Source of the DNA: Cytophagia bacterium
GTDB lineage: Bacteria > Bacteroidota > Bacteroidia > Cytophagales > Cyclobacteriaceae
Reading direction: 5' to 3'
NCBI GenBank assembly: GCA_013373005.1
Contig: JABXIP010000152.1
Location: 1 to 14,032 of the forward strand
DNA: 14,032 bases
The notes below the pieces were generated by a model, which saw only the letters and a program-made list of their open reading frames with translations, made no database searches and was not told the origin of the DNA. A program made the position numbers and the translations under genes. Shown piece by piece: positions 5,892 to 12,911 of the stretch (position 1 is its first letter; the number at the start of each line of letters is the position of its first letter).

Positions 5892-8189
5892 ATGAAGAAT
5901 TACATTAAGCACGATCCCTGGTCGATTATTGAAGAAGGTTTTGAACCTGAATACAACAAAATTTCCGAAAGCATATTCAGTATCGGAAACGGAATGTTTG
6001 GCCAGAGGGCAAACTTTGAAGAGCAGTATTCTGGTGAAACCCTAAAAGGAAACTATGTAGCCGGTGTTTACTACCCTGATAAAACACGGGTAGGCTGGTG
6101 GAAGAACGGTTATCCTGAGTATTTCGCGAAGGTGCTCAATGCCTCAAATTGGATCGGTATTAACATCTCATTCGATGGTGAGGCTCTCGATTTAGCTACC
6201 TGTAAGGTTGAAGAATTCCGCAGAGAACTCAATATGAAAGAAGGTTGGTTAAAGCGATCTTTCAAAGCCACTCTTCCTTCAGGGAAACAGGTTGCTGTGA
6301 GCTCTGTCCGTATATGCAGTATGGCCAGAACTAAAGTGGGGGCATTGTCTTATAGTGTAACACCACTCAATTTCTCAGGAGAAGCCCAGATCACTCCATA
6401 TGTAGATTTTGACGTAATGAATGCCGATTCCAACTACGATGAGAAGTTTTGGAATGAGCAAGCCAAGTCTGCAACCGAAGACTTTAGCTATGTACTGGCC
6501 AGTACTAAAAAGACTGATTTCTGGGTAGCTACAGGAATGAAATTCAAGATATCTGGGGGGTGGAGTGCTGGTGAAACAGCCGTTGTAGTAAAAGATAAAT
6601 ATGTTGAAGTGAATGCTTCAGGGCAGGTTTCTGAAGGCAAAACTCTTACCATAGAGAAGTTTGCTTCGAACATCTCCTCCATGTACTTCCCTAAAGATCA
6701 ATTGGTTTCAGTCTGCCAAAAAGAAGTTGATGAGGCTGCTAAGGCAGGTTTCGATACTTTACTACAAGAGCATAAAGAGGCTTGGGCTTCTAAATGGGAG
6801 AAGAGTGATATTATTATAGATGGTGACGTTTCTTCACAACAGGGAATTCGCTTTAACATCTTCCAGTTGAATCAGACGTATACTGGTGAAGACGAAAGAC
6901 TGAATATTGGTCCGAAGGGTTTTACCGGAGAGAAATATGGAGGAAGTACCTATTGGGATACTGAGGCCTATTGTCTGGCTTTCTACTTGGCTACAAGTGA
7001 TCAGGAAGTGGCTAGGAACCTTGTACTATATCGATACAAACACCTTCAAAAGGCTATTGAAAACGCACAGAAATTAGGCTTTACAGATGGAGCTGCTCTT
7101 TACCCAATGGTAACTATGAATGGTGAAGAGTGCCACAATGAGTGGGAAATTACTTTTGAGGAAATTCACAGAAACGGAGCTATTGCTTACGCCATATATG
7201 ATTACATCAACTATCATGGTGATGAAAACTACCTGGTAGATTTTGGTCTTGAAGTATTGATCGGAATTTCAAGGTTCTGGTCGCAAAGGGTGCATTGGTC
7301 GAAGAACAAAGGTCAATATGTAATGCACGGAGTTACCGGACCAAATGAGTACGAGAACAACGTGAATAACAACTGGTATACCTCTAAAATGGCCCTATGG
7401 ACATTGAATTATACTTTGGAGGGACTGGCTAAACACAAAGGTTCCAACAAACTCAATACACTTTTACAGAAGCTGAGCTTCAAGGATTCTGAGGCTGAAA
7501 AGTGGCAGCATATTCTGGATAATATGTATCTGGGTTATGACGAGAAAAGGGGAGTGTTCCTTCAGCAAGATGGTTTCCTCGACAAAGAATTGATGCCGGT
7601 TGGAGATATCCCGGCTGGTCAACGACCGATTAACCAAAACTGGTCTTGGGATAGGATTCTTCGTTCTTGCTTTATTAAGCAGGCAGACACCTTACAGGGT
7701 ATCTACCTCTTCGAAGATGAATTTGATATTGAAACGATAGAGCGCAACTTCGATTTCTATGAGCCAATGACGGTTCATGAGTCGTCTCTTTCACCTTGTG
7801 TGCACGCTATTCTAGCTTCTAAGCTAGGTAGAAAGGAGAAGGCATATGAAATGTATATCCGTACAGCTCGTCTCGACTTGGACGATTACAACAATGATAC
7901 AGAAGATGGTTGTCATACCACCTCAATGGCTGGAACCTGGATGGCCTTTGCCAAGGGTTTTGCCGGTATGAGGGTTAGAAATGGGGAACTTTACTTCAGT
8001 CCTTACTTACCTGATCACTGGGACGGGTATTCCTTCAAAATTAAATTCAGAGAGAGAAACCTGACCATTAAGGCAACCAAGGGCCATGTGACTATTTTCA
8101 ACGAGTCAGCTGATGATTTGGGTATTTACCTCTTCGATAAGAAGTATCAGTTGGCTGGTAACGGTAGTATTGATGCGCCAATGAATTAG
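5892..8189 (+). CDS. GH65 alpha-glucoside phosphorylase, probably maltose phosphorylase
   Basis: The 765-residue enzyme has the full GH65 length: an N-terminal beta-sandwich (about 1-270), linker, (alpha/alpha)6 barrel (about 320-690) and C-terminal beta-domain. It phosphorolyses an alpha-glucosidic disaccharide with inversion, yielding beta-glucose-1-phosphate and a free sugar. The general acid is Glu486 in TGPNEYENN. Other conserved blocks are GGSTYWDTE (350-358), KQADTL and HESSLSPC, the last probably holding the phosphate-binding serines. The substrate-loop sequence ECHNEWEITFEEIHRNG (413-429) closely resembles, as I recall it, that of lactobacillus maltose phosphorylases, so maltose is the best guess. 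Kojibiose, nigerose or trehalose phosphorylase is less likely. There is no signal peptide, so it acts in the cytoplasm and needs an importer not found in this window. It is the last gene of the operon. Confidence 0.9.
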   Translation: MKNYIKHDPWSIIEEGFEPEYNKISESIFSIGNGMFGQRANFEEQYSGETLKGNYVAGVYYPDKTRVGWWKNGYPEYFAKVLNASNWIGINISFDGEALDLATCKVEEFRRELNMKEGWLKRSFKATLPSGKQVAVSSVRICSMARTKVGALSYSVTPLNFSGEAQITPYVDFDVMNADSNYDEKFWNEQAKSATEDFSYVLASTKKTDFWVATGMKFKISGGWSAGETAVVVKDKYVEVNASGQVSEGKTLTIEKFASNISSMYFPKDQLVSVCQKEVDEAAKAGFDTLLQEHKEAWASKWEKSDIIIDGDVSSQQGIRFNIFQLNQTYTGEDERLNIGPKGFTGEKYGGSTYWDTEAYCLAFYLATSDQEVARNLVLYRYKHLQKAIENAQKLGFTDGAALYPMVTMNGEECHNEWEITFEEIHRNGAIAYAIYDYINYHGDENYLVDFGLEVLIGISRFWSQRVHWSKNKGQYVMHGVTGPNEYENNVNNNWYTSKMALWTLNYTLEGLAKHKGSNKLNTLLQKLSFKDSEAEKWQHILDNMYLGYDEKRGVFLQQDGFLDKELMPVGDIPAGQRPINQNWSWDRILRSCFIKQADTLQGIYLFEDEFDIETIERNFDFYEPMTVHESSLSPCVHAILASKLGRKEKAYEMYIRTARLDLDDYNNDTEDGCHTTSMAGTWMAFAKGFAGMRVRNGELYFSPYLPDHWDGYSFKIKFRERNLTIKATKGHVTIFNESADDLGIYLFDKKYQLAGNGSIDAPMN

Positions 8190-8211
8190 GATTTAGGCGT
8201 TTGAAAGCAGC

Positions 8212-8247
8212 AATCAGAAATTAGTGATTCTCCACTGATTTCTGATT
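8212..8247 (+). terminator. Strong hairpin after the GH65 operon
   Basis: The arms 8212-8226 and 8233-8247 form a 15-bp stem with one G-U pair and a 6-nt loop (attctc), 23 bases after the GH65 stop. Only four T residues follow a few bases later (TGTTTTA), so it is an imperfect intrinsic terminator or a mobile palindromic repeat. Its position at the end of the operon supports a transcript-end or mRNA-stabilising role. Confidence 0.55.
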
Positions 8248-8337
8248 ACCTGTTTTACTGATAACTTCAACCTTGCTGTCTATCCAATGTCTAGTCAACC
8301 AGACCTCCTACAATAAACTTCTTTCCTCCAATTTCCA

Positions 8338-8345
8338 TAGTTTTG
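8338..8345 (+). promoter_or_regulatory. -7 element of the membrane HTH gene
   Basis: TAGTTTTG matches TAnnTTTG exactly and is identical to the octamer at 1380-1387. Only three bases separate it from the ATG at 8349, so the mRNA would be leaderless or start inside the gene if this element is used. No -33 TTG is obvious. Confidence 0.4.
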
Positions 8346-8348
8346 AAT

Positions 8349-9119
8349 ATGCGTTGGAGATACCTTCTTACCATATTATTTCTCAGTCTTTCTCTGTCAG
8401 CTTTTGCACAAGAAAGAGATACCACCCGTAAGCGTCCTCCCAATGTAGATGAGGAGAGTTGGCAACGTATTCAGGAAAATAAATCCAAGACACCTGAAGA
8501 AGAAGAGAGAAGATTTCTGACCAACAGGATTATGATGCGTGATGTGGGCATAACCTTACTAGCTACGGTGGGTATTCTTGTGTTTATAGCCCTCAACTCC
8601 AAAAACAGCAGACAGAGAAACAGCAAAAAATTGCGCATGTATAGAATGCGAAGCACTCAAGCTGAAATGCGAAGCATAGAGCTCAAAAACGAGCTGATCA
8701 AGTCGGAGCTTAGTGCAAAAGAAAAGCGCATGAGCCAGCTTCTGGATGTTATAAAAGAGAAGAACAGAAAGCTGGAAGAACTCAATTCAAGACTTTCGGA
8801 CAAAGAGAAGGTAGAAAAAGCAGATGTGCTGAGTTCAGTGTCTGAAGCCTTTGCATCAGAACAAGAATGGGAAAACTTCAGGGTAAGCTTTGAGCAAATC
8901 CATAGTGGTTTCTTCGATAAAATATTGGCAATTCATCCAGCACTTACAGCATATGAACTACGGCTAAGCGCTTTACTAAGGCTCAACCTTAGCTCCAAAG
9001 AAATTGGGAATATTCTCAATATTTCAGCTAGCAGCGTGAATACTGGCCGCTACCGAATGCGCAAGAAGATGGGACTCACAGAGACTGACGATTTGGTACG
9101 CTACCTGATGACTGTTTAG
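8349..9119 (+). CDS. Membrane-anchored LuxR-type HTH protein without TPR sensor
   Basis: The 256-residue protein has a signal peptide (1-20, ending SAFAQ), a charged periplasmic stretch of about 45 residues, one membrane segment (about 66-83), a long basic/acidic coiled coil (about 85-160) and a C-terminal LuxR/GerE-like HTH (about 195-256). The HTH blocks LSSKEIGNILNIS and SVNTGRYRMRKKMGL are the signature of Bacteroidota regulators that normally carry a large N-terminal TPR or propeller sensor. Here that sensor is replaced by the short periplasmic stretch. I expect a dimeric DNA-binding protein tethered to the inner membrane, with DNA-binding in the cytoplasm. I chose the ATG at 8349 over the in-frame TTG at 8343, which falls in the -7 element. 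It follows the GH65 operon after a hairpin and is probably its own transcript. Its targets are unknown. Confidence 0.8.
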   Translation: MRWRYLLTILFLSLSLSAFAQERDTTRKRPPNVDEESWQRIQENKSKTPEEEERRFLTNRIMMRDVGITLLATVGILVFIALNSKNSRQRNSKKLRMYRMRSTQAEMRSIELKNELIKSELSAKEKRMSQLLDVIKEKNRKLEELNSRLSDKEKVEKADVLSSVSEAFASEQEWENFRVSFEQIHSGFFDKILAIHPALTAYELRLSALLRLNLSSKEIGNILNISASSVNTGRYRMRKKMGLTETDDLVRYLMTV

Positions 9120-9132
9120 TTACAAGTTTGAT

Positions 9133-9185
9133 GTTTAAGGTTCAAAGTGATTAATGCTCAGGACTTTAAGCATAGAACTTAAAAC
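9133..9185. repeat. Imperfect nested inverted repeat between HTH and hydrolase genes
   Basis: GTTTAAGGTTC (9133-9143) can pair imperfectly with GAACTTAAAAC (9175-9185), enclosing a smaller pair ATGCT/AGCAT (9154-9158 and 9169-9173). It starts 14 bases after the HTH stop, so it may act as a transcript end, but it lacks a T-run and the outer stem has a mismatch. Confidence 0.3.
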
Positions 9186-9260
9186 AGTCTATCGGTTGTC
9201 TATCCTTTAAATTTTAACTTAAACGCTGTTTTTACTTGGTTTGAAGAAAAAGAAAAACTC

Positions 9261-10586
9261 ATGAAATACGTACTCACCTTAATTTTATCTCTTGCGCTAG
9301 GGTTTAGTGCATCGGCCCAACAGAATTTCAAAACACTCGACTCTGTTTTAACTATTCTTTCCAATGACCAGATTTTCCATGGACAGGTGCTCATTGCAGA
9401 AAACGGCAAAGTAGCCTTCTCTAAAGCATATGGAAAAACCAGATCTGGCAATGATATACTAAACGATACGCCAATAGATATTCAATCTGTAGCTAAAGGA
9501 ATTACAGCTTTGAGTGTTTTGCAACTCCATGAAAAGGGTCAACTAAATATCAATGATCCTCTGAGCAAATACTTTCCGTCTTTAGCCTTCTACGATGGCG
9601 TCAAATTGAAGCACCTATTGAATCATACCAGTGGTCTGCCTAGGTTCTTTGAAGTCGTTTTCTCGAACTGGCCGCATGACAAATTCCTCAGCATGAAGGA
9701 GATGATTGATCTGGTAGCTGAGCTGAAGCCAAACGCACAGTCGAAACCAGGTGAATATGAAGCCTATAATCAAACGGCTTATATGCTTCTGGCAGACATT
9801 GTTAGACAGGTTTCAGGTCAGTCTTTTACATCGTACGTGAGAGAAAACATCTTCAAGCCTGCGGGCATGACACAGACTTTCTTTAATGTGGATCGCCCTG
9901 ATTTTAAGGAAAAGCTGGGAGAGGCTAATTTAGACAACCTCTTCGCTCTTATAACAGGTGATGGAGGAATTGAATCAACTGCCGAAGACCTGTTCAGACT
10001 AGACAGAGCCATAAGCGAAGGGATTCTTATTTCACCTATTGTAATGAACCAGTCTTACAGACCTGCTGAGCTAGCTGATGGTAAGGAGGGGAGATATGGT
10101 TACGGTGGTAGCCTGGTTGAAAAGGAAATGGGTAAGAGACAATTTCAACATATTGGCCAGGGAACCAGTGCAAATGCTGTATTCACAAGGTTTATTGATA
10201 CCAATGCTGATCTTATTGTATTACACGATCAGTCTGTTCAATATGCACAGCCTGTTTATATATTGATAAAGAACATTTGGGAAGGAAAGCCTTTCGAAAT
10301 GCCTAAAAAGAGAATTGTTCATAATATTTCAGAAGAGTTGATTGCCAAATATGTTGGCGATTATGGTGACAATGGGTTCATGCACATTACCACTGAAAAT
10401 GGTAAAATTTACATTCAGCCCGATGGTAACCCGAGTAGAATTGAGATTATTCCTTCGTCAGATACAACCTTTTATTTCGAAGATCAGGATATGAATTGGG
10501 AGATCTATTTGGATGATGCTGGTAACGTGGTTGGTTTCGGTCCTGCAGGTGAACGAGAATACATGATGAAGCGCTGGAATAAATAG
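9261..10586 (+). CDS. Secreted serine hydrolase, beta-lactamase class C family
   Basis: The 441-residue protein has a signal peptide (1-20, SASAQ) and a serine beta-lactamase/D-Ala-D-Ala carboxypeptidase fold (about 25-345), followed by a C-terminal beta-rich domain (about 350-441) as found in many family members. The nucleophile motif SxxK is Ser76-Val-Ala-Lys79. The region that normally reads YxN is Tyr169-Asn170-Gln171 in PGEYEAYNQTAY: the tyrosine is in place but the asparagine is shifted, a departure from the usual Tyr-Ser-Asn. The third motif appears as His297-Ile-Gly in FQHIGQG, as in the HxG subfamily. LLNHTSGLP (119-127) is also typical. The substrate could be a D-amino peptide or an ester; beta-lactam resistance should not be assumed. 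It is flanked by gaps of 141 and 78 bp, so probably monocistronic. Confidence 0.88.
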   Translation: MKYVLTLILSLALGFSASAQQNFKTLDSVLTILSNDQIFHGQVLIAENGKVAFSKAYGKTRSGNDILNDTPIDIQSVAKGITALSVLQLHEKGQLNINDPLSKYFPSLAFYDGVKLKHLLNHTSGLPRFFEVVFSNWPHDKFLSMKEMIDLVAELKPNAQSKPGEYEAYNQTAYMLLADIVRQVSGQSFTSYVRENIFKPAGMTQTFFNVDRPDFKEKLGEANLDNLFALITGDGGIESTAEDLFRLDRAISEGILISPIVMNQSYRPAELADGKEGRYGYGGSLVEKEMGKRQFQHIGQGTSANAVFTRFIDTNADLIVLHDQSVQYAQPVYILIKNIWEGKPFEMPKKRIVHNISEELIAKYVGDYGDNGFMHITTENGKIYIQPDGNPSRIEIIPSSDTTFYFEDQDMNWEIYLDDAGNVVGFGPAGEREYMMKRWNK

Positions 10587-10614
10587 CTAACTAGTTGATA
10601 TTTAATGTTTTTTA

Positions 10615-10645
10615 TTGAGGTTTTGATTTAGTAACTTACCCTTTA
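10615..10645 (+). promoter_or_regulatory. Possible promoter of the beta-propeller lipoprotein gene
   Basis: TTG at 10615-10617 is followed after 19 bp by TACCCTTTAG (10637-10646), a one-base-inserted variant of TAnnTTTG. The -33 to -7 spacing is right for Bacteroidota, but the -7 match is not exact. The rest of the 78-bp gap shows nothing else. Confidence 0.3.
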
Positions 10646-10664
10646 GTTATAGAAATTAAACACC

Positions 10665-11750
10665 ATGGAAACCAAAAAAATCATTCTGCTACTCTGTGTA
10701 GCACTTCTGTCTTATGCTTGTAGTAGCGATGATGCACCAGTCACCATTGATTCTCCTGGAATTGTAAAACTAGATGAAATAGGAGCCGGCCAGGAAGGTT
10801 GGGCCTTAGGTGCTTTAGTCGTCTCAAATACCGGTTCTGATATCTATTTTGGTAGGAATAATTTTCAAACCAACCGATATGAGATAAAGCATATTGATGT
10901 TGCTGGAGAAGCCTCTGTGCTCTTCACTGGTATGGGGAATATCGACTTTATAGATATATCTGATGACAATGAAAAGCTACTCTATACACTCAACGATGGC
11001 AATACAGGGAACCTCCGTAAAGCTCAAATGTATGAGTATTACATAGATGATGAGACTTCAGGATTACTTACTGAGGTTCAGGGAGATGGTTATTTCTGGT
11101 ATGCCTACTATTTGGCCGATGGAAACATTCTGTACAACCAAGGCTCTGGAGGTGTAGGGGTTTCTGTTAGAATGATGGAACGATCTACCAAAAACGTAAC
11201 CATTATACTAGATAAAGATCAAGGTGCTCTCATCAGAGATATTCATGAAGCAAGCGGAAAAGTTCTTTTACAAGGTTGGGAAAGCGATATGGGTAATTTC
11301 GTTATGAACTTAGATGGCACTGGAATTCAGCAGTTTGGAGAAGATATTCCTCAAATTGATCTGGTCGGTTTTTCAGCTGACGGGTCAACTATTTTGGCCA
11401 GTGAAATTTTCAATCCATTTGTTGGCCCGGGAGGTGATAACTCTTTCATAGCAGCCATCAGTTACGATTTGGCTACAGGAGAAAAAACATTACTTACTCC
11501 TGAAAATGAAGATTATGAACCGGTGGGTTATTGGAGTGATAATAACAGGCTGATTGTAAGGTCTAGCACAGGAACATCAGTACCTGGTGAGCTATTTCTA
11601 TACGATACGGAATTAGAAACATTCATTCAGATTACCGAAAACGCTTACTACGAGGAGTTTATGGGCTTCTATATGAATGCATCAGATCGAATACTTTTCT
11701 ATGGATACAATAGTACTGATAGGGGACTATTCATTTATAACCACGAATGA
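10665..11750 (+). CDS. Lipoprotein with predicted TolB-like beta-propeller
   Basis: The 361-residue protein begins with a lipoprotein signal peptide ending in YAC (Cys19), followed by SSDDAP, a linker of the sort seen in Bacteroidota lipoproteins; its cell-envelope face is not certain. The remainder consists of repeated blade-like segments, such as FIDISDDNEKLLYTL, LVGFSADGSTILAS and PVGYWSDNNRLIVRS, spaced about 45-60 residues apart, which resemble PD40/TolB-type propeller blades. I estimate about six. I see no catalytic motif and no TonB box. It probably binds protein or a polysaccharide, but I do not recognise a specific family. It precedes the LolA-like gene by 54 bp, and a terminator-like hairpin lies in between, so cotranscription is uncertain. 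Confidence 0.65.
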   Translation: METKKIILLLCVALLSYACSSDDAPVTIDSPGIVKLDEIGAGQEGWALGALVVSNTGSDIYFGRNNFQTNRYEIKHIDVAGEASVLFTGMGNIDFIDISDDNEKLLYTLNDGNTGNLRKAQMYEYYIDDETSGLLTEVQGDGYFWYAYYLADGNILYNQGSGGVGVSVRMMERSTKNVTIILDKDQGALIRDIHEASGKVLLQGWESDMGNFVMNLDGTGIQQFGEDIPQIDLVGFSADGSTILASEIFNPFVGPGGDNSFIAAISYDLATGEKTLLTPENEDYEPVGYWSDNNRLIVRSSTGTSVPGELFLYDTELETFIQITENAYYEEFMGFYMNASDRILFYGYNSTDRGLFIYNHE

Positions 11751-11799
11751 TGACTTAACAAGTTCGACCTATCCGAGAAATTCTAAAATGAATACATTT

Positions 11800-11826
11800 A
11801 AGCCATGAAGTATCTCATGGCTTTTT
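11800..11826 (+). terminator. Terminator-like hairpin overlapping the LolA-like start codon
   Basis: AAGCCATGA (11800-11808) pairs perfectly with TCATGGCTT (11815-11823) over 9 bp around a 6-nt loop, and a run of T follows (11822-11826). The shape is that of an intrinsic terminator, and it lies 50 bases after the lipoprotein stop. The start codon of the LolA-like gene (11805-11807) is inside the left arm, so in a read-through RNA the ATG would be sequestered. The repeated sequence also encodes residues at the start of the protein, so the symmetry may be chance. Confidence 0.45.
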
Positions 11827-12536
11827 CTTTGCTCTTTATTTCCAACTGGGTAGCAGCCCAGATTACAAGTACGGGTCAGCTCCTGGATGCCATGCAAATG
11901 AAATACAGGGGTGACTGGTTCGAGACCTTCACCTTTGAGCAGCAAACAATTCAATACGATGGCAATGGCGCGATAAGAGATACGGCTGTGTGGAATGAAG
12001 CTATTCATTATCCAGACAAGTTTAGGATTGATTATGCTGAAGAGGGTAGGTTCGTAATTTTTAGAAATGACTCTGCGTATCGCTTCACAAATTATGAACA
12101 GCAATCCGTGCGATTAGAGCCGCAAGAATTTCTCCTTTTTAAGGGAGGAATGTATTTTATGCCCGCTTTTCAAGTCCTAAACAAACTTAAGGAGTATGGT
12201 TATGATACTGATATTTTCAGAGAAGACAGGCTAAACGGACAACGAGTCTATGTAGTTGGGGCTGAAAAAGGCAACCTCAAAACAAAGCAGTTTTGGGTCA
12301 ATGCCGATCACTTTTTTACCGTCAGAAGAATCAGTAGGGTAAGCCAGGGTAGAACACTGGATGTTCAGTATTCAAACCATCAAAAATTTGATGGTGGCTG
12401 GGTAGAGCAGACTGTTACTTTTTATCTCGATGAACGATTAATTCAGGTAGAGCAATACCTGAATATTGAAGTAAATCAGTCGTTGAAAGACGACATTTTC
12501 AATCCTAAAAGGCCAATTAAGAATTGGTGGAAGTGA
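11805..12536 (+). CDS. LolA-like periplasmic lipoprotein-sorting family protein
   Basis: The 243-residue product has a signal peptide (1-19, ending VAAQ) with no lipobox, so it should be soluble in the periplasm. The mature part has the LolA/LolB-like half-barrel pattern: an N-terminal helix (LLDAMQMKYRGDWF, about 26-39) and successive strands such as TFEQQTIQYDGNG, HYPDKFRIDY, FVIFRNDSAYRF and QFWVNADHFFTVRRI. The residue pattern is that of outer-membrane lipoprotein-sorting proteins. It is longer than a canonical LolA (about 200) and lacks nothing obvious, but a true carrier role cannot be proved. It may instead bind another hydrophobic ligand. An in-frame ATG at 11817 would leave a shorter signal without the positive N-terminus, so I prefer 11805. 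It follows the propeller lipoprotein gene. Confidence 0.65.
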   Translation: MKYLMAFSLLFISNWVAAQITSTGQLLDAMQMKYRGDWFETFTFEQQTIQYDGNGAIRDTAVWNEAIHYPDKFRIDYAEEGRFVIFRNDSAYRFTNYEQQSVRLEPQEFLLFKGGMYFMPAFQVLNKLKEYGYDTDIFREDRLNGQRVYVVGAEKGNLKTKQFWVNADHFFTVRRISRVSQGRTLDVQYSNHQKFDGGWVEQTVTFYLDERLIQVEQYLNIEVNQSLKDDIFNPKRPIKNWWK

Positions 12537-12554
12537 AAATCTAAGTTTTTACTT
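12531..12554 (+). terminator. Weak AT-rich hairpin at the end of the LolA-like gene
   Basis: AAGTGAAAA (12531-12539) pairs with TTTTTACTT (12546-12554) over 9 bp with one G-U pair and a 6-nt loop. It contains the stop codon and the right arm supplies a T-run. It is a weak terminator candidate because the stem is AT-rich. Confidence 0.3.
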
Positions 12555-12601
12555 TACCCATTTTGATATAATTCGCATCTTCGCAGCAAATCAGAAGACT
12601 T

Positions 12602-12706
12602 ATGTTTATTCTTGTTGTAATCGCCCTATTTGTTGCTGCTATTGTCGCTCCATTTTTGCTTCCTAATACCAAAGTGAGCAAGCACGAAAAAGACTGGGAA
12701 ATTTAA
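12602..12706 (+). CDS. Small membrane protein (34 residues), hypothetical
   Basis: An ATG at 12602 opens a 34-codon frame ending in TAA. The first 20 residues (MFILVVIALFVAAIVAPFLL) form one hydrophobic membrane segment, followed by a short polar, charged tail (NTKVSKHEKDWEI). I do not recognise the family. Support is modest: a sharp hydrophobic-to-charged layout, a plausible ATG, and its position in an otherwise unexplained gap after the LolA-like gene. Against it, short hydrophobic frames are common in AT-rich DNA, and no exact -7 element precedes it (CATCTTCG at 12576-12583 is the closest, with two mismatches). Its stop is separated by one base from the stop of the convergent PLDc_N gene. 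The protein resembles the start of a longer membrane-anchored protein, so it could also be a remnant. Confidence 0.4.
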   Translation: MFILVVIALFVAAIVAPFLLPNTKVSKHEKDWEI

Positions 12707-12707
12707 T

Positions 12708-12902
12708 TCAATAGCGGTTTACTCGCTGATTCCTACCAATAATCCAATACAGTATCGATCCAATAACCGGTACTAGAATTACCACTATCACCCAGATTAC
12801 TTTATTCTGGTGTGGATCAAATTCATTTCTTAGAATATCCACCAAAGCACTCACCACTATAAGAAATGGGATGAGGTAAAAGATAATAGCCATTATAAAC
12901 AT
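12708..12902 (-). CDS. PLDc_N-type small membrane protein (copy 2)
   Basis: The 64-residue protein has two membrane segments (about 4-22 and 35-55) and the PLDc_N hallmark block VIWVIVVILVPVIGSILYWIIG, which is the N-terminal anchor region of some phospholipase D-like proteins. It stands alone here without a catalytic domain. It is about half identical to the upstream paralogue at 12912-13163 over the shared core, starting at ALVDI. I chose the start at 12902; a second in-frame ATG at 12893 is possible. Nine bases separate it from the stop of that paralogue, so the two are cotranscribed. It is convergent with the 34-codon frame. The function of free-standing PLDc_N proteins is unclear; in Bacillus one (YxlE) helps control a sigma factor. 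Confidence 0.75.
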   Translation of the reverse strand: MFIMAIIFYLIPFLIVVSALVDILRNEFDPHQNKVIWVIVVILVPVIGSILYWIIGRNQRVNRY

Positions 12903-12911
12903 GCGGTCGTA

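Noticed and set aside
9200..9451. Minus-strand ORF of 83 codons over the beta-lactamase-like gene start
   Set aside because: It lies opposite the signal peptide and domain start of a well-supported gene and shows no independent features.
9261..10586. Antibiotic resistance beta-lactamase
   Set aside because: The serine hydrolase family includes esterases and peptidases, the YxN motif is atypical, and nothing nearby suggests a resistance role.
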